A stretch of 7,158 nucleotides of DNA from Myxococcales bacterium (GTDB taxonomy: Bacteria; Myxococcota; Bradymonadia; UBA7976; UBA1532). The stretch lies in assembly GCA_020430675.1 (NCBI GenBank), contig JAGQJJ010000191.1, positions 1-7,158 on the forward strand, read 5' to 3'. Positions within the stretch are counted from its first letter, which is position 1. Each line of letters opens with the position of its first letter. Below are positions 4,235 to 7,158 of the stretch, piece by piece. The notes under the pieces are model-generated. The model was not told the origin of the DNA and ran no database searches. It was given only the letters and a program-made list of their open reading frames with translations. Both the position numbers and the translations under genes were made by a program.

Positions 4235-6814
4235 ATGCGCCTGCTCATCCCCCTGGTTCTGTTGCTCGCCACCGCCGCCTTCTCGCACGCGGGCGACTGG
4301 CCCGGGTGGCAACCGCCGGCCGGCCCCGATGCCTTCTGGCATGGCCCGGGCCGCACGCTTGAGCCCACCGAGGCCGAGCGCGAGGCCGGCCGCATGCTGG
4401 CCGCGGCCAAAGAGGACGCCTACGCGACCGCTGCCGCCCGCCTGATGCGCGGCCTGGCCCGCTACCGTCAGGGCCGCTGGCGCAGCGCCGCCACCGACCT
4501 GAAGCGCGCCGCCCGCGGACCGCTGCACAACGCCGACATCGCCGACTTCTTCCGCGCCGAGTGCGCCTTCCACGCCGGCGACTACGTCCACGCCGAGGCG
4601 CAGTACAAGCGGTTCCAGAAGCGCTACCCGCACTCCACCTGGCGCCATCGCGCCACGGTGCGGCTCGCCGATGTCGCGCTGGCGCTCGACCGCCCAGCCG
4701 AGGCGGTCAAGGGCTACGACCGCGTCCTCGACCTCTACCCCGAGTACCCGCACCGCGCCGCGATCCGCTTTGCGCTCGCCGAAGCCGAACGCCTGCGCGG
4801 CCGCTTCGACGCCTCGGCCCGCTGGCTTGACCGCATCATCAACGAGCTGCCCGAAGACCCGCTGGCCCTGGTCGCCGAGCGCGCGCTGCAGGCCCTCGAA
4901 GCGCAGGGCGCCGAGCTGCCCACGCAATCGGTCGAAGCCGCGCTCGCCCGCGGCATCGACCTGCGCAGCCGCAAGTACTTCCACCCCGCGCTCGACACCC
5001 TGCAACGCCTGACCACCGACCCGCGCACCACCGCCTCCGATCGTTGGAAGGCCCGCTACCAGATCGGCCGCACGCTCTACCAGATGGAGCGCTATGAAGA
5101 GGCGCTCGCGTCGTTCTCGGCGCTCATCGACGACGCCGCCGCGCCCAGCCGCAAGCGGTGGGCCACGCGCTGGAAGTCCTATTGCCTCGAACGCCTCGGC
5201 CGCCTCGACCCCGCCGCTCAGGCGCTGATGGTCGGCATGGGCACCGACCCCAAGGCGCCCTCGGCTGAGGCGCAGTACGAGGTGGGCTGGCTCTATTTCA
5301 ACGGCGCCGAGTACGAGAAGGCCGCCACCTGGTTCGGCCAGGCCGCCCGCCGCGGCCGCGCCTGGGCCAGCAAGACCCACTGGCTGCGCGCGTGGCTGGC
5401 CTATCGCCTGGGCGACTACAAGACCGCCGCCGAGGCCTTCAAACGCCTGCAGGCCTCCAGCCGCGCCCGGCCCGAGCGCTACGGCTACTGGCTCGCCCGC
5501 ACGTTGGCCCGCCAGGGCGAGATCGAAGCCGCGGTCGACACCTACAAGGGCCTGATCGACCGCGACCCGCTCAGCTACTACGCCTACCAGGCCCGCGCCC
5601 GCCTCGAAGAGCTGGGCCGGCCGCTCTGGCGCGAGCCCGACGCGGATGGCGCGCCCGAAGCCGAGGACGAGACCGCCGAAGAGGGCATCGCCTGCGGCGA
5701 AGGCGACGAGCGCCCCGGCTGCCGACTGGTCGACGCCGACGGTGCCGACGAGCCCGAGTCGCCCGAAGCCGCCGCCGCCGAACCGGGCGCCACCGAAGGC
5801 GAAGAGCTGCCGCAGAGCGCCGCCGAGCCCACGGCCGACGACGACGCCGTGGCGCAGCTGCGCCGGCTCTCAGAGCGCTGGGGCGGCGCCATGCCCGCGT
5901 TTGCCAAGGCCTATGAGCTGGCGGTCATCGGCGAGCCCATCTGGGCCATGCAGCACCTGCGGTTGGTCAGCGACGAACTGCGCGCCTTCTATCGCGCCGG
6001 CCGCAAACAGCGCGCGCGCTGGCAGTTTGAGCCCGACCCCTATGTCGACTACCGCGACCTGAATCCGCCGCGCGCCGAATGGGGCCGCCGCAACACCGAC
6101 CGCGGTCCGCGCAGCGACACCCGCCGCGTGCGCTTCCTCGCCGCGCGCCGCGACAAGGCCTTCTGGCCTCAGCTTCGCGACGCCTTCGCCGCGCTCGGCG
6201 ACTACCACTACGCCCGGCGCCTTGCCCGCAAGGAAGACCGCGTCAGCGGCCGCCCCGAGGGCCCTGAAAACCAGAAGTGGCGCAACCGCTACGCGCGGGC
6301 CTTCCAGCCGATCGTCGAAGCCAACGCCCGCCACTACGGCCTCGACCCGCATTTCATCTGGGCGCTCATGACCGTCGAGTCGACCTACAACCCGTGGGCC
6401 GTCAGCCGGGCGAGCGCGCGCGGGCTGCTCCAGGTCATGCCGCACACCGGGGCGCTGGTCGCCGACCGCATGCACTGGCGCAACTTCGGCCCGGCGCTGC
6501 TGTTCGAGCCCGAGGTCGCCATCGAGATGGCCGCCTGGTACTTCAACGAGCTGCTGCAGAAGTTCAACGGCCAGTTGCCCCTGGCCATCGCCGGCTACAA
6601 CGCCGGCCCGCATCGCGTCGCGTGGTGGCTGACCCGCAAGGGCCACCTGCCGATGGACGAGTTCATCGAAGAGATCCCCTACACCGAGGCCCGCGAGTAT
6701 ACGAAGAAGGTGCTCAAGTACCTGGCCCTCTATCACCGCATCTACCGGGGCGAAGACGAGCTGCGGGTGGTCCAGATCATCGACCCCGACTTCCGCAGCA
6801 ATATCAACTTCTGA
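4235..6814 (+). CDS. exported lytic transglycosylase, TPR-like superhelix plus C-terminal SLT domain
   Basis: This 859-residue protein starts with a signal peptide, MRLLIPLVLLLATAAFSHA|G. Residues about 63-460 are alpha-helical TPR-like repeats (for example YDRVLDLYPEYPHRAAIRFAL) forming a scaffold. An acidic Ala/Glu/Asp linker spans about 467-537 and holds C487 and C496. After a further helical and Arg-rich part, the SLT domain runs from 686 to the end: catalytic Glu715 in ALMTVESTYNPWA, GLLQVMPHTG at 730-739, AGYNAGP at 786-792 and EEIPYTEAREYTKKVLKY near the end. The family cleaves the MurNAc-GlcNAc bond of peptidoglycan, leaving 1,6-anhydro-MurNAc, in the periplasm. Overall layout recalls Slt70 but it is longer (E. 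coli Slt about 645 residues). The ATG at 4235 was chosen because the signal peptide begins there; the in-frame ATG at 4187 would add 16 charged residues in front of it. It appears to be a separate transcription unit from ccm. Confidence 0.93.
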   Translation: MRLLIPLVLLLATAAFSHAGDWPGWQPPAGPDAFWHGPGRTLEPTEAEREAGRMLAAAKEDAYATAAARLMRGLARYRQGRWRSAATDLKRAARGPLHNADIADFFRAECAFHAGDYVHAEAQYKRFQKRYPHSTWRHRATVRLADVALALDRPAEAVKGYDRVLDLYPEYPHRAAIRFALAEAERLRGRFDASARWLDRIINELPEDPLALVAERALQALEAQGAELPTQSVEAALARGIDLRSRKYFHPALDTLQRLTTDPRTTASDRWKARYQIGRTLYQMERYEEALASFSALIDDAAAPSRKRWATRWKSYCLERLGRLDPAAQALMVGMGTDPKAPSAEAQYEVGWLYFNGAEYEKAATWFGQAARRGRAWASKTHWLRAWLAYRLGDYKTAAEAFKRLQASSRARPERYGYWLARTLARQGEIEAAVDTYKGLIDRDPLSYYAYQARARLEELGRPLWREPDADGAPEAEDETAEEGIACGEGDERPGCRLVDADGADEPESPEAAAAEPGATEGEELPQSAAEPTADDDAVAQLRRLSERWGGAMPAFAKAYELAVIGEPIWAMQHLRLVSDELRAFYRAGRKQRARWQFEPDPYVDYRDLNPPRAEWGRRNTDRGPRSDTRRVRFLAARRDKAFWPQLRDAFAALGDYHYARRLARKEDRVSGRPEGPENQKWRNRYARAFQPIVEANARHYGLDPHFIWALMTVESTYNPWAVSRASARGLLQVMPHTGALVADRMHWRNFGPALLFEPEVAIEMAAWYFNELLQKFNGQLPLAIAGYNAGPHRVAWWLTRKGHLPMDEFIEEIPYTEAREYTKKVLKYLALYHRIYRGEDELRVVQIIDPDFRSNINF

Positions 6815-6831
6815 CCCGACGGTTGATCCGC

Positions 6832-6944
6832 GACGCGGCCGCCCGCGTACTCCAAACTTGACGATGCAAAGGCGCGCCTCGGGGCGTGACCTGGCCTGCG
6901 ACGCGCGGTCTGGCGGCCTTTACGGGCCAACGGACGCGGCCGCC
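6832..6944. repeat. 12-bp direct repeat GACGCGGCCGCC, two copies
   Basis: Copies lie at 6832-6843 and 6933-6944 in the non-coding gap after the transglycosylase. The first copy forms the left arm of the hairpin at 6833-6848; the second lacks the matching right arm. In a GC-rich genome this may be chance. Confidence 0.4.
6833..6848 (+). terminator. GC-rich hairpin after the transglycosylase stop, possible terminator
   Basis: ACGCGG (6833-6838), loop CCGC, CCGCGT (6843-6848) is a perfect 6-bp stem, 18 nt after the stop codon. The bases after it (ACTCCAAACTTG) are not a T-tract, so it would be a weak or Rho-assisted terminator at best. The rest of the gap to 6965 shows no gene and no clear promoter. 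Confidence 0.3.
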
Positions 6945-6965
6945 GCTGTCAGACGTGGCCACCGG

Positions 6966-6986
6966 GAGGAATGCGTGGTATTCCTC
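6966..6986 (+). promoter_or_regulatory. perfect 7-7-7 inverted repeat before the lipoprotein gene (operator or SD-sequestering hairpin)
   Basis: GAGGAAT (6966-6972), spacer GCGTGGT, ATTCCTC (6980-6986) are exact complements; G6965 and T6987 can add a G-U pair in RNA. The left arm includes most of the best SD-like sequence nearby, GGGAGGA (6964-6970). The right end is 9 nt before the ATG at 6996. As DNA it is a 21-bp palindrome fit for a dimeric repressor; as RNA it is a stem-loop directly before the start. Which applies cannot be told from sequence alone. Confidence 0.5.
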
Positions 6987-6995
6987 TAGGTCCAG

Positions 6996-7158
6996 ATGAT
7001 GATCCGAACGCTCATTCTGATCGCCAGCGGTGCGCTTGGAGCCTGCCAGGGGCGCACCGCCGTGCCCGCCGAGGGCGAGTGGATCGGATCATCGCTCGCC
7101 GAGCGGCCTTCGGCGGTCGCCGACAGCCCGATCCGGCTGACCGACCTGGGGGTGCCCG
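6996..7158 (+). CDS. lipoprotein, N-terminal part (3' end outside window)
   Basis: From ATG 6996 (or the adjacent ATG 6999) the frame stays open to the window edge, giving 54 residues. The start MMIRTLILIASGALGAC|Q is a lipoprotein signal: Arg, short hydrophobic core, lipobox LGAC with the lipidated Cys at residue 17, and Gln at +2, which in Gram-negatives usually permits transport to the outer membrane. The mature part (GRTAVPAEGEWIGSSLAERP and on) is not recognised. An in-frame TAG at 6987-6989 bars a longer start. The SD is weak: AGG at 6988-6990, 5 or 8 nt before the two ATGs. Codon use is G/C-ending like the other genes. Function unknown. Confidence 0.65.
   Translation, partial: MMIRTLILIASGALGACQGRTAVPAEGEWIGSSLAERPSAVADSPIRLTDLGVP

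Noticed and set aside
3989..5380. Minus-strand open frame of 463 codons, and other long antisense frames such as 708-1568, 1355-2137 and 5870-6736
   Set aside because: They lie opposite well-supported genes, consist of Gly/Ala/Arg-rich or His/Glu/Val-rich composition typical of antisense GC-rich codons, and show no motifs.
6858..6863. TTGACG as a -35 box for the lipoprotein gene
   Set aside because: No AT-rich -10 hexamer 16-18 bp downstream; the spacing lands in GGGGCG.
6971..7158. Open frame from ATG 6971, directly after GGGAGGA
   Set aside because: The SD touches the ATG with no spacing, the sequence inside the hairpin is Arg/Pro-rich, and it competes with a frame that has a clear lipoprotein signal.
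1..7158. Search for CRISPR arrays, tRNA/rRNA genes, insertion sequences and toxin-antitoxin pairs
   Set aside because: No spaced direct repeats, tRNA cloverleaf, transposase motifs or terminal inverted repeats were seen on either strand.

Overview
The window is a GC-rich (roughly 70% by eye), almost fully coding stretch read entirely from the + strand. Codon use with strong G/C third positions, the Deltaproteobacteria-style cytochrome c maturation genes (a CcmD of the alternative family, a zinc-ribbon partner) and the large TPR/SLT transglycosylase suggest a Gram-negative of the Myxococcota/Bradymonadota or a related deltaproteobacterial lineage. This is inference; there is no rRNA or other marker to fix the taxon.

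Positions 1-4112 hold the 3' part of a System I cytochrome c maturation (Ccm) operon. The order is: the end of a double zinc-ribbon protein, a signal-peptide/one-TM protein with a large periplasmic beta-rich part and a CcmI-like cytoplasmic tail, ccmA, ccmB, ccmC, a CcmD-family protein, and a 56-residue single-TM protein. All six junctions overlap by 1 to 8 nt, and ccmA, ccmB and ccmC start with TTG, GTG and GTG inside the preceding stop region, so the set looks translationally coupled. CcmA and CcmB form the ATPase and membrane part of the complex; CcmC presents haem at the periplasmic side and CcmD holds the CcmABC complex together for transfer to CcmE. CcmE, CcmF and CcmH are not in the window and may lie upstream.

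Positions 4113-4234 are a short intergenic region with a likely intrinsic terminator for the ccm operon, then an AT-richer segment with an inverted repeat that may hold the promoter of the next gene. Positions 4235-6814 encode an 859-residue exported lytic transglycosylase: signal peptide, long TPR-like superhelix, an acidic linker with a cysteine pair, and a C-terminal SLT domain with intact catalytic motifs.

Positions 6815-6995 are non-coding: a GC-rich hairpin after the transglycosylase stop, a 12-bp direct repeat, and a perfect 7-7-7 inverted repeat containing a GGAGG. From 6996 to the window end is the start of a lipoprotein gene cut off by the window edge.

The least described parts are the two genes ahead of ccmA, the 56-residue gene after ccmD, and the hairpin before the lipoprotein gene. 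I saw no mobile element, tRNA, rRNA or CRISPR array.
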